In this document: positions 62,768-64,000 of the stretch, one piece after another
Layout: every line of letters starts with the position of its first letter
Position numbering within the stretch: position 1 is the stretch's first letter
NCBI GenBank assembly: GCA_965246795.1
Contig: CBDFFN010000008.1
Location: forward strand, 310,001-374,000
Reading direction: 5' to 3'
Source: JAJXWB01 sp965246795
Lineage (GTDB): Bacteria; Pseudomonadota; Alphaproteobacteria; Rhizobiales; Beijerinckiaceae
DNA length: 64,000 nucleotides
The notes under the pieces: generated by a model
Seen by the model: the letters and a program-made list of their open reading frames with translations, nothing else
Told to the model about the DNA's origin: nothing
Database searches by the model: none
Made by a program: the position numbers and the translations under genes

Positions 62768-64000
62768 ATGACCCAGGTCGCACCGGATTTCATTCTCGTC
62801 AACGCGAAAATCTACACTGTCGACAAGGATAATGCTTGGGCAGCGGAGGTCGCCGTTAGGAACGGTAAGATCATACACGTTGGTGCTTCGGGAAGTTCAA
62901 AAGCTCTATCTAAAGCTGACACGAAAGTCATCGATCTTAAAGGTCGTATGCTCCTTCCGGGTTTAGGTGACGTACATAATCACCATACACGCGGGGGACA
63001 GCTCGATCTCTTCGAGCTCTCGTTTCCTGCAAGCGCGACTTTCGATCAAATCTTGTCACTGGTGCGCGAGCGCGCCGCAACACTCCCACCCGACGAATGG
63101 ATTTGCGGCGGCATCTGGAGCAGCGAACTCCTTCTACGCCTCCGCACGCAGGAAGCACGAGCCGCCTTGGATGCGGCGAGCTGCGGGCGGCCGGTTATGT
63201 TGCGGGATGACAGCCTGCACAATCGTTGGGTTAATAGCCGCGCAATCCAACTTATGGGTCTGACAGCCGCGACGCCCGACCCCGAGCTCGGCCAGATCGA
63301 ACGCGACCATGCGACTGGCGCGCCCATCGGCTTGCTTATGGAAAAAGCTTCCGCGTTAGCCGAACGGGCGGCGCTCGCTGCGATCAGTGATCCCTTAGGC
63401 CGCGAGACAGCATCGACAAAGCGTGCAGTCGAAATCCTCAATGGCTTCGGCGTAACGGCGTATCAAGACGCCAATACCACTCTCACAATGTTGCAAGCCT
63501 TAGCCAGCCTTGATCGACGTGGCGAACTGAATGCTTGGTGCGTAGGATCGCTGCCTGTTTTCGATACTCTGACGGGCACAGAGTTTTTCGGAGAGGCACT
63601 GATCGCGCGTAGCGAACAGTATCGTACGCCACATGTTCGACCGGATTTCCTCAAGCTTTTTATGGACGGCGTGCCCATGACACGTACCGCTGCCATGCTC
63701 GACGCTTATCTACCAGATGAGCAGGGCCAAGCTGTCGTGTGTCACTCGTTTCTGCGCTTACCCGACGTGGTGCATTGGCTGGTGCGCGCCGAGACGCTTG
63801 GCAAGGGCGTCAAAGTCCATTGCGCGGGAGATGCCGCAGTGCGCGATATACTCGACGCCGTCGAAGTCGTGCGCCGGATGCGTGGGCCTGGACCGACACA
63901 CCATATCGCACACGCGAGCTTCATCGATCCGGCCGATATTCCTCGGTTTGCACAACTGAATGTCGTCGCCGACCTTTGCCCGGCAATCTGGTTTCCTTGC
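62768..64000 (+). CDS. YtcJ-type amidohydrolase, 3' end outside window
   Basis: 411 codons from MTQVAPDFILVNAKIYTVDK, open to the last base. The TIM-barrel metal site opens with PGLGDVHNHHTRGG, where many relatives have D-x-H-x-H. The probable carboxylated Lys is in DFLKLFMDG. Further ligands lie in VKVHCAGDAAVRDILDAVEV and HHIAHASFIDP. YtcJ-like proteins (PF07969) hydrolyse amide-like bonds; specific substrates are mostly unknown. About 100-150 residues, including the final metal Asp, lie beyond the window. Confidence 0.9.
   Translation, partial: MTQVAPDFILVNAKIYTVDKDNAWAAEVAVRNGKIIHVGASGSSKALSKADTKVIDLKGRMLLPGLGDVHNHHTRGGQLDLFELSFPASATFDQILSLVRERAATLPPDEWICGGIWSSELLLRLRTQEARAALDAASCGRPVMLRDDSLHNRWVNSRAIQLMGLTAATPDPELGQIERDHATGAPIGLLMEKASALAERAALAAISDPLGRETASTKRAVEILNGFGVTAYQDANTTLTMLQALASLDRRGELNAWCVGSLPVFDTLTGTEFFGEALIARSEQYRTPHVRPDFLKLFMDGVPMTRTAAMLDAYLPDEQGQAVVCHSFLRLPDVVHWLVRAETLGKGVKVHCAGDAAVRDILDAVEVVRRMRGPGPTHHIAHASFIDPADIPRFAQLNVVADLCPAIWFPC

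Noticed and set aside
1..64000. CRISPR arrays, tRNA or rRNA genes, insertion sequences, prophage genes
   Set aside because: No direct-repeat/spacer pattern, cloverleaf, rRNA-like block, transposase or phage structural motif was recognised on either strand by eye; a tRNA or covariance-model scan would be decisive.

Overview
The window is GC-rich and gene-dense, with many overlapping stop/start codons. It carries several traits typical of Hyphomicrobiales (Alphaproteobacteria): HWE-type histidine kinase, several DUF6894-type small proteins, CsbD-like protein, PHB-depolymerase-type esterase paired with a CopG regulator, and FixK-like Crp/Fnr proteins. A Methylobacteriaceae, Beijerinckiaceae, Bosea or Bradyrhizobium relative is plausible, but no rRNA or other marker is present to settle it.

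Region 1 (1-17.5 kb) looks like a catabolic island for an aromatic or carboxylated compound. It holds an aldehyde dehydrogenase end and an MFS transporter. A left-going operon follows: MarR regulator, Rieske dioxygenase alpha and beta subunits, and an isopropylmalate-isomerase-like pair. A right-going operon of eleven genes follows that. In it, the four-gene unit amidohydrolase A / amidohydrolase B / Rieske ferredoxin / ABC solute-binding protein occurs twice, once on each side of the permease and ATPase genes of one ABC transporter.

Region 2 (18-26.3 kb) holds an SDR and an NAD-dependent epimerase, divergent from a complete peptide-type ABC importer (binding protein, two permeases, fused double ATPase), then a 2-keto-4-pentenoate-hydratase-like enzyme.

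Region 3 (26.5-53.3 kb) is accessory. It has many small envelope or stress proteins, four DUF6894-like genes within 6 kb, an intact Crp/Fnr regulator and a decayed one, a PHB-depolymerase-type esterase, and a large repeat autotransporter that has lost its 5' end and abuts a LysR gene that has also lost its 5' end. It also holds an HWE histidine kinase broken by a single stop codon, an HSL-type esterase, a Zn alcohol dehydrogenase, a 5'-truncated luciferase-type monooxygenase beside a sulfonate/nitrate-type ABC importer and OsmC protein, and a response-regulator scrap. Several joints look like deletion end-points.

Region 4 (53.3-61.2 kb) is the most striking. Seven left-going genes overlap or nearly overlap: EboD-like sugar-phosphate cyclase, HD-like protein, SAM methyltransferase, Gfo/Idh/MocA oxidoreductase, YcaO protein, GT4 glycosyltransferase and PIG-L deacetylase. 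This looks like a compact small-molecule pathway, possibly a modified cyclitol or amino-sugar conjugate, with no obvious precursor peptide. I do not recognise it as a described cluster.

Region 5 (61.4-64 kb) has a decayed second copy of part of the 26.5-kb alpha/beta hydrolase fused to a truncated HxlR regulator, a short BLUF photoreceptor, and the start of a YtcJ-type amidohydrolase running off the end. I saw no tRNA, rRNA, CRISPR array, insertion sequence or phage gene.
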